DNA of 64,000 bases from Acidobacteriota bacterium (GTDB lineage Bacteria > Acidobacteriota > Blastocatellia > Pyrinomonadales > Pyrinomonadaceae), in NCBI GenBank assembly GCA_003697135.1, contig RFGC01000035.1, forward strand, positions 62,001-126,000, read 5' to 3'. The notes beneath the pieces were generated by a model that saw nothing but the letters and a program-made list of their open reading frames with translations, did no database searches and was not told the DNA's origin. The position numbers and the translations under genes were made by a program. Shown one piece after another: positions 35,091-45,147 of the stretch. Positions within the stretch are counted from its first letter, which is position 1, and each line of letters opens with the position of its first letter.

Positions 35091-35536
35091 GAAAACAGGT
35101 TCTGCTTCTTTTGCTGTTCTTGTTGACACTGCCTATTTTAGTGAATGGGCAGAAGGTCAAAGAGTCTTTTAGGCTTGGTAAATACAAGTTTGAGTTAATA
35201 GAGGAAGACTCAAAATGCATTTTGAGTTACACAACAAGGGGCCGCACGAAAAGGTTAACCTTGGAAGTAATACCTCCATGTGAATTAGAGACAACCTATT
35301 GTGGTGTAAAGTGTAAGGAAAAAATTATAGTTAAGCATTACAGGTATAAAGACATTGGCGCATCAGTATTCATAATCTCCGGCAATGCCAGAGAAGGAGG
35401 ATGCAAAGCTCAGGGCGTTCTGGTAAAGAAAAATCGTGTCGTTTTGGGGAAAACAACCTCCGGCAGAATAGGAAGAGTCGAAGAAGGTGGATGTGGCAAC
35501 TATGAAGAAAAAGACTTCTGGCTACTTTCGCATTAG
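35087..35536 (+). CDS. Small secreted Cys-containing protein, possible Tae4 immunity partner
   Basis: The gene encodes 149 residues with a strong signal peptide (MRKQVLLLLLFLLTLPILVNG), then a beta-rich domain with several cysteines (PPCELETTYCGVKCKEK, GGCKAQG, GGCGNYEEKDFW). I start at 35087; upstream in-frame ATGs would bury the signal peptide. It overlaps the end of the Tae4-like remnant by 4 bp, which is the arrangement of effector and periplasmic immunity genes. That context is the only basis for the immunity idea; I do not recognise the family. The reading frame is intact although the toxin-like gene is decayed. Confidence 0.6.
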   Translation: MRKQVLLLLLFLLTLPILVNGQKVKESFRLGKYKFELIEEDSKCILSYTTRGRTKRLTLEVIPPCELETTYCGVKCKEKIIVKHYRYKDIGASVFIISGNAREGGCKAQGVLVKKNRVVLGKTTSGRIGRVEEGGCGNYEEKDFWLLSH

Positions 35537-35837
35537 TGCCATAGTGACTTATCGCTTGCATTCACCACCTGCTTGAACGGCACAAATCTTTTGAAGGCAT
35601 AAAACAACGTTCAAACAAAATTGAAGAACGAATCCTAAAATATTCCCGTAAGTTCTCCTGTCATTTAAGCTCTTTCAAACGCTCTACTAGAGAAAAGAAT
35701 TCTCCAAACATCTGAAACCCTCAAACACTTGGTATCGAAAAAATTATTCGTCATAATTATTTGGTTTATGCTATAGTTTCGTTGATGAAGATGACTATCC
35801 CAAAGCTTCTATCTCGAAACCAGACAAAACGCAAACT
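35537..35837. other. Intergenic region before the sensor kinase gene
   Basis: These 301 bp hold no gene I can support. A TATAGT at 35772-35777 could be a -10 element for the kinase gene, but I see no good -35 at the right distance. No hairpin terminator is evident after the upstream gene. Confidence 0.4.
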
Positions 35838-37847
35838 ATGTTCATCAACAAAGCAAAAAGGGCGTTAGTTTCCGCAAGCCTATCTGCAGCGGCAACCGTA
35901 GTAGCATTATTTCTTCTTGAAGCAATAATCAGAATTCCCGAAGGCTTACAGGAGAAGCTTTCAATAAGAACTTCCGAATTGATTTGGTGGGAGATTTTGC
36001 TGATTCTTCTACTTGCTTCTTTTATCGGCGTTTTAGCTGAAAAAGTCGGTATAAAGAAAATGTTGCCCTTCGCTGGCTTCTTCATTGGTATATGGCTCGC
36101 CGCTAGTCTAATAGGCAAAGCCTTCTATGATGTTGATTTTCGTTTCACACAAGTAGCCTTTGCATTCATTTTTCCTGTTGTTGTAGTCCATCTCAAAAAA
36201 CTTCAAGAAATAGATAAAGACCTAACCGAAAAGTTAGCTACGCTGTCTTCGTTTAGCTATCTATTCAATGCGAAAACCGCAGAACAAAGAATAGAAAGCA
36301 CTTTGAAGCTACTTCAAACGACTCTTCCTATATCCGAAGCAATTATCTTTTATCTAGAAAACGGTCAGTTGAAGCCTATTGGGAGAACGAAAAGCGGGCT
36401 GAGGAATTTAGACATCTCAACCACTACAAGACAAACCGCCTGGCGCGAGAGAATAACTCTGTGTGAAGAAACTCTTGCAAAGCGTGAAACAAAAATTCTA
36501 AAAGGAGAAAACGGCTATGCTCAGGTTGCCGTTCCTTTGATTTTTGAAGGCGAAGAAATAGGAGTTTTGTATGTCGAAATCACATCTGATTTTGAAGACG
36601 AAGATAAAAACTTGCTCGAGGCAGTCAGCGATCAGTTAGCAAGAAACTTTCAACGACGAGAGCTCAGAAAAAGAGGGCTTTCAAACAAAATTCCTTGGCA
36701 CATGCTTTCCGCAGACTTCGCCCGAAGCAAAGTTGATCTATTGAAACTCGTTAAAAGCAACATAAAAGAGCAGTCCTTTGGAATCCTAGCTACTTCATAC
36801 TTCAAAGAAGCCTTTGCCGTAGCTTATTTGGACGGAAGCTTGGCTTACATGAACCCGCAAATGCGCTCATTAGCAGGACTTAAAGACCAAAGTCTTGCAG
36901 AAATTGATTTATTTCAACTCTTAGAGCGTTTTAAGACAGAGGTTTTCAACGAACCGAGTTTAGCACTAAGAAGAATACTTCAAACTGGTGAATCTTACGA
37001 AAATGAATTGTTTTTCCCACAAACTGGCAAAACCTTAAAACTCCAGATCAGGCTCGTTAGAATTTCGCTTGATGAAAAACTTGACCAAGCTACAGAATCA
37101 ATCGGAAAACCTGCATGTTTTTTAGTAGTGATAGACGACATTACTGTAATCAAAGAAAACGAAAAGTTACGCAGTGACATGGTTAATCTGATGTCGCATG
37201 AGATTCGCACACCAATAACAAGCATACAAGGCTTTGCCGAACTTTTACTTGCTGATGAAAGCGTAAGTCCAGAGAATAAGGAGTTTCTGAGCATAATAGC
37301 TAAAGAATCCCAAAGACTTTCTCGAATGCTCACGACCTTCTTGTCGCTTGCTAAACTCGAACAATCTGATAAAAAAGAATTCCAAAAAATACCCGTTAAG
37401 CTCGACTATATCGTCAGTGAAGTGGTAAGAGACATGCAGGAGAAAGCAAAACGCAAGAAAATTCGTCTTGTTGAAAAAGCCGATCCGAATCTTCCCCCGA
37501 TTGCCGCAGACAAAGGCTTAATAACCCGTGCCATAACCCATCTCGTTGACAACGCAATCAAATACAGTCCTGAAAAAACCTCTGTGACAATTTCCACATC
37601 TTTAGAAACAGACTACTTGCGTGTAACGGTCGAAGATCGCGGCTATGGCATTCCGAAAGATGAACAAGAGAAAATCTGGCAAAAGTTCTACCGCATCGCC
37701 AGAGAAGGACAAGATAAAGAAGAAGAATCCACTGGCTTAGGACTAGCTTTGGTAAAGGAAATCGTAGAGAAACATGGAGGACAAGTTGAAGTAGAATCAG
37801 AAGTTGGCTTCGGCTCGAAATTTACCATCAGACTCCCACGACTCTAA
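35838..37847 (+). CDS. Membrane sensor histidine kinase with GAF and PAS domains
   Basis: This 669-residue two-component sensor has four hydrophobic segments in the first 115 residues with short loops, so it probably senses a membrane or cytoplasmic signal. A GAF-like domain covers about 125-285 (QVAVPLIFEGEEIGVLYVEI), and a PAS domain about 310-440 (AFAVAYLDGSLAYMN). The HisKA domain has the phospho-acceptor H454 in MSHEIRTPI, and the ATPase domain has DNAIKYSPE, DRGYGIP and STGLGLALVKEIVEKHGG. No response regulator gene is near, so its partner lies elsewhere. It starts a run of plus-strand genes ending with uvrA. Confidence 0.92.
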   Translation: MFINKAKRALVSASLSAAATVVALFLLEAIIRIPEGLQEKLSIRTSELIWWEILLILLLASFIGVLAEKVGIKKMLPFAGFFIGIWLAASLIGKAFYDVDFRFTQVAFAFIFPVVVVHLKKLQEIDKDLTEKLATLSSFSYLFNAKTAEQRIESTLKLLQTTLPISEAIIFYLENGQLKPIGRTKSGLRNLDISTTTRQTAWRERITLCEETLAKRETKILKGENGYAQVAVPLIFEGEEIGVLYVEITSDFEDEDKNLLEAVSDQLARNFQRRELRKRGLSNKIPWHMLSADFARSKVDLLKLVKSNIKEQSFGILATSYFKEAFAVAYLDGSLAYMNPQMRSLAGLKDQSLAEIDLFQLLERFKTEVFNEPSLALRRILQTGESYENELFFPQTGKTLKLQIRLVRISLDEKLDQATESIGKPACFLVVIDDITVIKENEKLRSDMVNLMSHEIRTPITSIQGFAELLLADESVSPENKEFLSIIAKESQRLSRMLTTFLSLAKLEQSDKKEFQKIPVKLDYIVSEVVRDMQEKAKRKKIRLVEKADPNLPPIAADKGLITRAITHLVDNAIKYSPEKTSVTISTSLETDYLRVTVEDRGYGIPKDEQEKIWQKFYRIAREGQDKEEESTGLGLALVKEIVEKHGGQVEVESEVGFGSKFTIRLPRL

Positions 37848-37981
37848 ATTTCAAAAAAACAAAAGAGCTTTTAAGACCATCTAACCAAACAACGTTCAAA
37901 GCATATTTTGATTTTACTCTTCGGAAAGCGATAAAATTTTTGTGATCCCTTCTGAAAAACCAATGGTGGAGAAATCTTCTT

Positions 37982-38353
37982 ATGCCTTCGGTTGCTATTG
38001 TTTGCGGAATTTTGTTGATTTTGCTTGGAGTCATCGGCTACAGCTACGGTTTGATGACTCAAAATGCAAGCCCTACTGCATTGATTCCCGCCGCTTTTGG
38101 AATAGTCTTATTGCTTCTTGGTTTTGTCTCAGAAAAGAAAGAAAATTTACGTAAACATTTGATGCACCTAGCCGTTGTAGTCGCTTTGATAGGCTTCATA
38201 GTGCCTGCTTCGAGAATCATCTCCAAAGCCGGAGAACTCACTTTGAATTTTGCAACTCTGATGCTTATCTCAATGGCGCTTGTTTGTCTTGTCTTTGTTA
38301 TTCTCGGAGTCAAGTCTTTCATTGATGCTAGAAGACAGCGAAAAGAAACCTAA
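37982..38353 (+). CDS. Small four-helix membrane protein of unknown function
   Basis: This is a 123-residue protein with four hydrophobic segments: VAIVCGILLILLGVIGYSY, ALIPAAFGIVLLLLGFV, HLAVVVALIGFIVP and ATLMLISMALVCLVFVILG. The C-terminus is basic (RRQRKET), suggesting it faces the cytoplasm. GGAG lies about 11 nt upstream of the ATG. The stop is 1 bp from the epimerase gene, so the two are cotranscribed. I do not recognise the family. Confidence 0.75.
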   Translation: MPSVAIVCGILLILLGVIGYSYGLMTQNASPTALIPAAFGIVLLLLGFVSEKKENLRKHLMHLAVVVALIGFIVPASRIISKAGELTLNFATLMLISMALVCLVFVILGVKSFIDARRQRKET

Positions 38354-38354
38354 A

Positions 38355-39224
38355 ATGAAAATTCTGGTGACAGGTGGAAGTGGTTTTTTGGGAACGCATG
38401 TTCGGTCGTTTTTCAATGCAGACGATTTTTCGAGAAGATCGAACTTGGATTTGCTGAACCTTCAAGACGTAACAATTGTTGAAAATTACGATGTTGTAAT
38501 ACATTTAGCTGCGCTTTTAGATAAATCACCAGAAAACGCAGAGGAAGTTTTTCTCGTAAATGTCGAAGGAACAGTGAATCTTTTACGCTCAATGCGTGAA
38601 AATTCCGTTTTCATCTTCGCTTCAACCAAAGATGTTTACGGAAGATTTGCTGATAACTACCAGCTCGTTTCAGAAAGTTGTCCTACGCTCTACTCTGGTC
38701 AAACAGCTCTTGAATGGTCGAAACTAATTGCCGAGCGTTACATTGAGTTTTATGCGCATCAACGAAACTTTCGGTCTTGCATCTTTCGACTTTCAACCGT
38801 TTATGCTCCACTTACGGAAGGAAATATTCCGAATTTTGTTACTCATTACGCCGATTGCATCAATAAAGGTTTACCGATTAGATTACCGGCAAACGGCGCA
38901 CCTGTCCGCGATATTCTTCATGTAGAAGACTTTTGCAGGGCCTGCGAAGCCTTCATCGAGTCAACCTTAAGACACGGGCTATACAATCTCGGCGGCGGTC
39001 CGCAAAATGCCCTATCTTTACGCGATTTGATAAAGAAAATGGAAGAAATTTCAGGTCTGCAAGCGATAATAGACGAACAAAATCCTTTGCCTGCTCCAAT
39101 TCCGATGAATTATGTTTCCGATCTCTCAAAAGTCACTCATGAACTCGATTGGGAGCCAAAAATTTCAATTGAAGAGGGCTTGAAAACTTTATTTTTCACT
39201 TCAGGAATCCCTGTTGTTACATGA
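38355..39224 (+). CDS. NAD-dependent epimerase/dehydratase-like protein lacking the catalytic Tyr
   Basis: This 289-residue protein belongs to the extended short-chain dehydrogenase family of nucleotide-sugar enzymes. The NAD-binding motif is TGGSGFLGTH at the N-terminus, Ser90-Thr91 lie in FASTKDVYG, and a later R-x-D-I-L-H-V-E-D-F matches sugar-binding family motifs. The YxxxK motif reads L119-E-W-S-K123, so the catalytic Tyr is replaced by Leu. The enzyme may bind NAD and a sugar nucleotide but should not carry out the usual hydride chemistry. The start at 38355 is chosen because the Rossmann fold begins there. It overlaps the heptosyltransferase by 4 bp, so an envelope-sugar role is likely. 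Confidence 0.8.
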   Translation: MKILVTGGSGFLGTHVRSFFNADDFSRRSNLDLLNLQDVTIVENYDVVIHLAALLDKSPENAEEVFLVNVEGTVNLLRSMRENSVFIFASTKDVYGRFADNYQLVSESCPTLYSGQTALEWSKLIAERYIEFYAHQRNFRSCIFRLSTVYAPLTEGNIPNFVTHYADCINKGLPIRLPANGAPVRDILHVEDFCRACEAFIESTLRHGLYNLGGGPQNALSLRDLIKKMEEISGLQAIIDEQNPLPAPIPMNYVSDLSKVTHELDWEPKISIEEGLKTLFFTSGIPVVT

Positions 39225-40246
39225 AAGTTGTAGTGCGCTCGACAAATTGGATAGGCGATACCGTAATGAGCATTCCGGCTTTGAAAGAAATCCGCCGAAT
39301 CTTTGCCGATGCAGAAATCACTCTTTGCGCCAGAAGTTGGGCAAAGGAAATGCTCGAAGGAGCTGATTTTATTGACGAAATTATAGCCTTCGATAAAGGC
39401 AATAATCCCACAAAAAACTTTCTCAAGCAGGCGAAATTATGGCATGAAAAAAAATTCGATATTGCCATCATTTTGCCAAACTCTTTCGGCTCAGCTCTTC
39501 TTGCCAAATTAGGCGGAGTTAAACAATCTTTCGGATACGCAACCGAGAAAAGGAGTTTTCTTTTAACAAAATCTTTTCCCGTTCCCAAATGGAAAAGCGA
39601 GCGACACGAAGCATTTTTTTATTTGAACTTGGTAGCAGAAATTGAAAAAGCGCTTTCCGGCAAAAGCTCTGTTTCTGCTGAAATACCAACGCCAGAAATC
39701 CCTGTCCCTGAAGAAAGAAGAAAACGAGCGCTTGAGATTCTTGAAAGCTATGGTGTAGATTCTTCAAGAAAATTGGTTGCGCTCGGTGTCGGCTCGACAA
39801 ATTCGCTCGCAAAACGCTGGCATACCGACGGTTACGCTGAATTAAACGACTTACTTCAATCTGAACTGAACGTCAACGTGCTGTTGCTAGGCTCAAAAGA
39901 TGAAACAAACGTTGCTGAAGAGGTTTTCTCAAAAGCAAAACTCAAACCCGTAAATCTGGTAGGCAAAACTAGTTTAGGTGAAGCCATAGGGATTTTAACT
40001 GCGGTTGACCTCTTAATCTCAAACGACATGGGACTTGCCCACATTGCGCCTGCTGTTGGAACCAAAACTCTCGTTATCTTCGGACCTACAAATGAAAAGA
40101 CATCTCGCCCGATAGGCTCTGAAATTATCCGCAAAAATGTCGAGTGCGCTCCTTGCATGTTAAGAATATGCCCGATTGACCACCGATGTATGAAACTGAT
40201 TTCTGCAAAAGAAGTCTTGAGCAAAGCCCTACAGCTTTTGACTTGA
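39221..40246 (+). CDS. waaF: Lipopolysaccharide heptosyltransferase, GT9 family
   Basis: This 341-residue glycosyltransferase adds a heptose to the LPS inner core in studied relatives. The N-terminus VVVRSTNWIGDTVMSIPAL is the acceptor-site motif of WaaF. The C-terminal half has GVGSTNSLAKRWHTDGYAEL, the ADP-heptose region, and SNDMGLAHIAPAVGTKTLVIFGPT. Its C-terminal cysteines in ECAPCMLRICPIDHRCM are also typical. WaaF is favoured over WaaC by these motifs, but the acceptor is not proven. It overlaps the epimerase-like gene by ATGA. Confidence 0.85.
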   Translation: MKVVVRSTNWIGDTVMSIPALKEIRRIFADAEITLCARSWAKEMLEGADFIDEIIAFDKGNNPTKNFLKQAKLWHEKKFDIAIILPNSFGSALLAKLGGVKQSFGYATEKRSFLLTKSFPVPKWKSERHEAFFYLNLVAEIEKALSGKSSVSAEIPTPEIPVPEERRKRALEILESYGVDSSRKLVALGVGSTNSLAKRWHTDGYAELNDLLQSELNVNVLLLGSKDETNVAEEVFSKAKLKPVNLVGKTSLGEAIGILTAVDLLISNDMGLAHIAPAVGTKTLVIFGPTNEKTSRPIGSEIIRKNVECAPCMLRICPIDHRCMKLISAKEVLSKALQLLT

Positions 40247-40284
40247 GTTTGATCTGAGCAGAAAGTTTGATAGCTTAAAATTTT

Positions 40285-43104
40285 ATGCAATCCGTAACGA
40301 AAGCACTAGAAGAGGCTATCGAGGTTCGCGGCGCAAGAGTTCATAACTTGAAAAACATCTCTTTTCGTATCCCAATCAACAAACTAACCGTTGTTACAGG
40401 AGTTTCGGGGTCTGGAAAATCATCTTTAGCGTTCGACACAATCTACGCCGAAGGACAGCGCCGATATGTTGAATCCCTTTCGGCTTACGCCCGTCAATTC
40501 CTCGAAAGAATGGATAAACCTGATGTTGACGAAATCATAGGAATTGCACCTGCTATCGCCATCAGGCAAAAGAATCTAACAAGAAACCCGCGTTCCACGG
40601 TAGCAACGCAAACGGAGATTTACGATTATCTTCGTCTTCTTTTTGCGCGTGTCGGACAAACATTTTGTAGAATTTGCGGAAGAGAAGTCAAGAAAGACTC
40701 TCCAGACTCCGCCGCAGAAGAGATTCTGCAAACTCTTAAAGAAGGAACGAGATTTTATGTTCTCTTTCCCATAAATCCACCGCAGAAGAAAACTACTTCA
40801 CCGAGCGATGCTCTAAAAGGCTACTTACTCAGCTTAATGCAAAGAGGTTTTTCGAGATTTTTCCGCAACGGACAAACTGTTGAACTTCACAAAATCGAAG
40901 ATTATCCCTTTGCCGATTTCAAAGATACTTTTGCTTTGGTTGATCGATTGAAAATCTCCGATTCGATAAGGCAACGGCTAGTTGATTCATTAGAGATTTG
41001 TTTCCAAGAATCTGGTGAAGCCTCGATTTTAACGATTGACGAAAACGGAAAGCCCGACCTGATGCTAAAATTTGCTGAAAAATTTATCTGCAAATACGAT
41101 GGCACAACTTATGAAGAACCCGAACCACAGCTCTTTAGTTTCAACTCACCTGTCGGAGCATGTCCTACCTGCCAAGGTTTCGGAAATACGATTGGAATTG
41201 ACATGGACTTGGTTATTCCCAATAAACTTTTAAGTCTAGAAAACGGAGCAATTGAGCCTTTCACAAAACCACAATACGAATGGGCGCAAAAGAAACTTTT
41301 GCGTTTCGCTAAAAAAGCCGGAATTCCTACAGATAAACCTTTCATCGAGTTGACAGAAACGCAAAAACAAATGATTTGGGAAGGGACTAAAGACTGGGAA
41401 GGAGTTATAGGGTTTTTCAAATCTTTGGAAGTCAAAAAATACAAGCTCCATATTCGCGTCTTTTTATCAAAATATCGTGGCTACACAACTTGTCCAGATT
41501 GTGGAGGCGGACGACTGCGCCAAGAAGCCCGTGATGTGAAAATCGGCGGAAAGTCTTTGCCTGAAGTCGTAAGTCTTTCCGTTGCGGACGCAATAGAGTT
41601 TTTTGATAACTTAAAACTTACGCCTGAACGCCAAAAAATCGCCGAAAGACTGCTTTTAGAAATCCGTAGACGGCTTAAGTTTCTTTCAGACGTTGGATTA
41701 GAATATCTAACACTCAACCGTCTTGCTTCAACGCTTTCCGGTGGAGAAGCTCAAAGAATACAACTTGCAACAAATTTAGGCTCTTTGCTCGTAGGTGCGC
41801 TTTACGTTCTTGATGAACCTTCAATCGGGCTTCATCCACGCGACAACTCAAGATTGATTAAAATCCTGCAAGACTTGCGTGACATCGGGAATACAGTTCT
41901 AGTTGTAGAACACGACGAAGAGATGATACGTGCCGCAGATAAAATCATTGATTTAGGACCACTAGCAGGTGAACTCGGCGGTCACATAGTTTTTCAAGGT
42001 AGCTTCGATGAACTCCTAAAGAGCGAAAACTCCTTAACGGCTAAATATCTCAAAGGCGAATTGAAAATAAAGACTCCGATGCAAAGGCGAAAGCCTTCGG
42101 AAGGGCGTAAAATCGAGATAATAGGCGCCTGTGAGCATAATTTGAAGAATATTTCAGTGCAGATTCCTCTCGACATGTTCGTTTGCATCACAGGCGTTTC
42201 AGGCTCTGGGAAATCAACTTTGGTTTATGATGTTCTCTACGCAGGCATAAAAAAACAGCGCGGACAATGGCAAGGTAAAGTTGGGCGGTTCAGCGAAATT
42301 CGCGGTGCCGATCTGATAAAAGACATTATTCTGGTAGATCAATCGCCCATTGGAAAAACTCCCCGCTCAAATCCTGTGACCTACTTGAAAATCTACGACT
42401 TGATACGTGAGATTTTTGCAAACACTTTGACAGCAAAAGCAAAGAACCTTGATCCAGCACATTTTTCCTTCAATGTCCCTGGCGGAAGATGCGAAACCTG
42501 CCAAGGTAGTGGGACCGTTACAATCGAAATGCAATTCCTTGCTGACGTAGAGCTAACTTGTGAAGATTGCGGTGGAACGCGATTTAAGAGCGAAATCCTT
42601 GAAGTCAGATACAAGGGCAAGAACATTCATGAAGTCTTGCAAATGACGATTCGTGAAGCCATACCATTTTTCAAAGAAAGCAAAAAGATTGTTGACAGGC
42701 TGAAAATACTCGACGCCATTGGGCTAGGATATTTGCGCTTAGGTCAATCTGCCACAACTTTAAGCGGCGGCGAAGCTCAACGGCTGAAACTAGCGGCTCA
42801 CTTACTTCAAAGGCAAAGTGAAAACGTTTTGTATATTTTTGACGAGCCAACAACAGGACTTCATTTTGAAGACATTAGAAAACTTTTGCTGGCTTTCCGC
42901 GCTCTACTTGCCGAAGGTGCTAGCCTTTTGGTTATCGAACATAATCTAGAAGTCATAAAAACGGCTGATTACGTGATTGACTTAGGTCCCGAAGGAGGCA
43001 TTAACGGCGGATACATCGTTGCTACAGGGACTCCAGAAGAAATCGCAAGGTGCGAAAATTCTCATACTGGAAGATACCTGAAGAAAGTCCTAGCAAAAGG
43101 TTAA
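40285..43104 (+). CDS. uvrA: Excinuclease ABC subunit UvrA
   Basis: This is UvrA, the damage-sensing ATPase of nucleotide excision repair, 939 residues. Two ABC modules are complete: Walker [11 protein letters not shown] near the N-terminus and [10 protein letters not shown] in the second half, each followed by its ABC signature (LSGGEAQRI and LSGGEAQRL). Zinc-binding clusters are [16 protein letters not shown] with CPDCGGGR, and CETCQGSG with CEDCGGTR. The length and order are normal. The TAA stop shares a TTAA palindrome with the stop of convergent tlyA. Confidence 0.97.
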   Translation: MQSVTKALEEAIEVRGARVHNLKNISFRIPINKLTVVTGVSGSGKSSLAFDTIYAEGQRRYVESLSAYARQFLERMDKPDVDEIIGIAPAIAIRQKNLTRNPRSTVATQTEIYDYLRLLFARVGQTFCRICGREVKKDSPDSAAEEILQTLKEGTRFYVLFPINPPQKKTTSPSDALKGYLLSLMQRGFSRFFRNGQTVELHKIEDYPFADFKDTFALVDRLKISDSIRQRLVDSLEICFQESGEASILTIDENGKPDLMLKFAEKFICKYDGTTYEEPEPQLFSFNSPVGACPTCQGFGNTIGIDMDLVIPNKLLSLENGAIEPFTKPQYEWAQKKLLRFAKKAGIPTDKPFIELTETQKQMIWEGTKDWEGVIGFFKSLEVKKYKLHIRVFLSKYRGYTTCPDCGGGRLRQEARDVKIGGKSLPEVVSLSVADAIEFFDNLKLTPERQKIAERLLLEIRRRLKFLSDVGLEYLTLNRLASTLSGGEAQRIQLATNLGSLLVGALYVLDEPSIGLHPRDNSRLIKILQDLRDIGNTVLVVEHDEEMIRAADKIIDLGPLAGELGGHIVFQGSFDELLKSENSLTAKYLKGELKIKTPMQRRKPSEGRKIEIIGACEHNLKNISVQIPLDMFVCITGVSGSGKSTLVYDVLYAGIKKQRGQWQGKVGRFSEIRGADLIKDIILVDQSPIGKTPRSNPVTYLKIYDLIREIFANTLTAKAKNLDPAHFSFNVPGGRCETCQGSGTVTIEMQFLADVELTCEDCGGTRFKSEILEVRYKGKNIHEVLQMTIREAIPFFKESKKIVDRLKILDAIGLGYLRLGQSATTLSGGEAQRLKLAAHLLQRQSENVLYIFDEPTTGLHFEDIRKLLLAFRALLAEGASLLVIEHNLEVIKTADYVIDLGPEGGINGGYIVATGTPEEIARCENSHTGRYLKKVLAKG

Positions 43105-43844
43105 CTTGATAGCAGATATAACGCCAAGAATTCCTTGTTGCCTTCAGCGCCTAAAATGGGAGATTCAGTCAAACCCATAACCTTTAATCCGCATGATTCA
43201 GCAAACTTGTTTATGTCTTCTATGACTTTTGCGTGCTTTTCCGGCTCTTTAACGATGCCGCCTCTTCCAACTTCTCCTTTTCCAACTTCAAATTGAGGCT
43301 TTATAAGGACTATCAACTTGCCGTCATTTTTCAATAATGGCACGAGCGCTGGAATAATCTTTTTTACCGATATAAAAGAGACATCCATAACGATTAAATC
43401 AAATTGCTCATCAAAATCCTCTGGTTTTAGGTATCTTGCATTCACCTTCTCCCGAACTTCTACTCTTGCGTCTTGTCTCAATTTCCATGAAAGCTGATTT
43501 TTCCCAACATCCACAGCGACAACTTTTTTCGCACCGTTTTGAAGAAGGCAATCGGTAAATCCGCCTGTAGAAGCTCCTACGTCAAGGCAAACATAGCCTT
43601 GAGGAAAGATTCCGAATTCCGATAATGCTTTTTCTAGTTTTAAGCCGCCTCGACTAACGTACTTCGTCTCAGGAGCACTATCTTTTATGCGAATTCTTGC
43701 TGTTTCATCGAAAAGCTCAGAAGGTTTCTCGACTCTCTTTTCGTTTACCAAAACCTTCCCTGCCATTATCAGGGCTTGCGCTTTTGCGCGAGATTCGACT
43801 AACCCCAGATCAACAAGGAGTTTGTCTATTCTGATTTTTTTCAT
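43101..43844 (-). CDS. tlyA: TlyA-family rRNA 2'-O-methyltransferase
   Basis: This 247-residue protein has an N-terminal S4 RNA-binding domain (KIRIDKLLVDLGLVESRAKAQALIMAGKV) and a FtsJ-like methyltransferase domain (CLDVGASTGGFTDCLLQNGAKKVVAVDVG and FDLIVMDVSFIS). Known TlyA enzymes methylate ribose in 16S and 23S rRNA and affect capreomycin sensitivity. The start at 43844 is where the S4 domain begins. It lies 10 bp after the unknown gene at 43855-45147 on the same strand. Confidence 0.93.
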   Translation of the reverse strand: MKKIRIDKLLVDLGLVESRAKAQALIMAGKVLVNEKRVEKPSELFDETARIRIKDSAPETKYVSRGGLKLEKALSEFGIFPQGYVCLDVGASTGGFTDCLLQNGAKKVVAVDVGKNQLSWKLRQDARVEVREKVNARYLKPEDFDEQFDLIVMDVSFISVKKIIPALVPLLKNDGKLIVLIKPQFEVGKGEVGRGGIVKEPEKHAKVIEDINKFAESCGLKVMGLTESPILGAEGNKEFLALYLLSS

Positions 43845-43854
43845 ATTAGGCAGA

Positions 43855-45147
43855 TTAGCGTGAATCTTCAGGCGGCACGAAAGGATGGTTTGCAAGAACT
43901 GCTCGCATATTGACCTGCTCGAAGAGAGTCTCAAGATATGTCCCAAAACGATGCAGTATCGGCACCAAATCTCTCTTTTCTTTCGTGGTTAGAACCTCTT
44001 CGATGAATCTCTCAGTTGTCTCAAGGTCTTTGAAGAAAAGGTAACGGATGGAAGTATCAAAGAAATCGTTTAGAACTTGGTAGAGTTTCGGGAAACCAAC
44101 CTTCTCCAAATCCTTTTCAGCCGCTTTTACAACCTGCAATACTCGCCAGAGGTCTTCCCTTAATTTCAGCGAATTTCTCAACTTTCTTTCTATGTTCGGG
44201 AACAACTCTCCGGAATCTATCTCTGGTTCAATAAGTCTGGCAAGGTTAACAACGGTCTGCTGGAATGAATCATTGAGAAGCCCATGAGCAGTCTCAACTC
44301 TAGCATAAATCGCAGGAGATTGATGGCTTTCGGTAAAACCTACTAATTCGTAGTCATAAACTTTGCGAAGCTCTATCGAGATAGCATAAACGGCACAATC
44401 AAGTGCCGCGAAAAATTCATCTTCTTCATCGTGCTTGCGAAGCAGATAGTCATTGATAAGCCTCATCAAGTCTTTTGTTTGCTCGTGTATGCGAGCAAAA
44501 AGAAGAGCTGTGGGCTTGAGAGGTTCATCCTTATCAAGAATCTTCCCTATTGCATCTAGCCATTTCAAAATTTTACCGAAATGCGGAAGTAACAACCTGA
44601 GATCCGCCTCTAGATCGTATGGAATAGGCTTGGTATCCAGAAGTTTTAAGAACTTCTCAGGCAAAAAGCTCTCGCCTTGTTTTTCGGCTATCAAGATTAT
44701 TTTTCTAAAGGCAGATTTGCTTTTCAGCTTTTCCGTAAGAAAATTACTCCATGCAACCCATTCTGCAAAACGAAGTGGAGAGCCGCGAAGTAACGCTTCG
44801 GTTATAAGAGCCGAATCTATCAAAGCCGCAGAAAAATCGCTTAACTCACTAACCGCAAGCTCCTGATCTTCATTTTTGAGCTCCCTAATGAGCTGTAGAT
44901 TAAGCTTTGAACAAAGAAGCAAAGCAGAATTGACCAAACGAAACTCTTTTGTCCAATCTCTCGTAGTGATACTGCCTTGCTTCGAGTCAGCAAAAGAGGT
45001 ATCACGAAGCTTTAGAAAACTTTCGAGACCAGAAAGCCAAAGCCCTAACTCAAAACTAGTGTTTTGATGCGGCTGCTCTACCAAAGCATCAGTAAGTTTT
45101 AGTTTCTGCTTTTGCCCTTTCTTTTGTGAAGTTAACGTCGTTTCCAC
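43855..45147 (-). CDS. Helical protein of unknown function
   Basis: This 430-residue protein is unrecognised. It has no signal peptide or membrane segment and is predicted by eye to be nearly all helix, with Leu/Lys/Glu-rich stretches. It starts with GTG at 45147, supported by AGAGG about 8 nt upstream. Two hydrophobic helices recur near DSALITEALLRG and LLFARIHEQTKDLMRLIND. It is probably cotranscribed with tlyA, 10 bp downstream, so a link to ribosome work is possible but unproven. Confidence 0.7.
   Translation of the reverse strand: METTLTSQKKGQKQKLKLTDALVEQPHQNTSFELGLWLSGLESFLKLRDTSFADSKQGSITTRDWTKEFRLVNSALLLCSKLNLQLIRELKNEDQELAVSELSDFSAALIDSALITEALLRGSPLRFAEWVAWSNFLTEKLKSKSAFRKIILIAEKQGESFLPEKFLKLLDTKPIPYDLEADLRLLLPHFGKILKWLDAIGKILDKDEPLKPTALLFARIHEQTKDLMRLINDYLLRKHDEEDEFFAALDCAVYAISIELRKVYDYELVGFTESHQSPAIYARVETAHGLLNDSFQQTVVNLARLIEPEIDSGELFPNIERKLRNSLKLREDLWRVLQVVKAAEKDLEKVGFPKLYQVLNDFFDTSIRYLFFKDLETTERFIEEVLTTKEKRDLVPILHRFGTYLETLFEQVNMRAVLANHPFVPPEDSR

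Noticed and set aside
35795-36118. Minus-strand 107-codon frame opposite the kinase gene
   Set aside because: It is a shadow of the membrane-spanning part of the kinase, and lacks a ribosome site.
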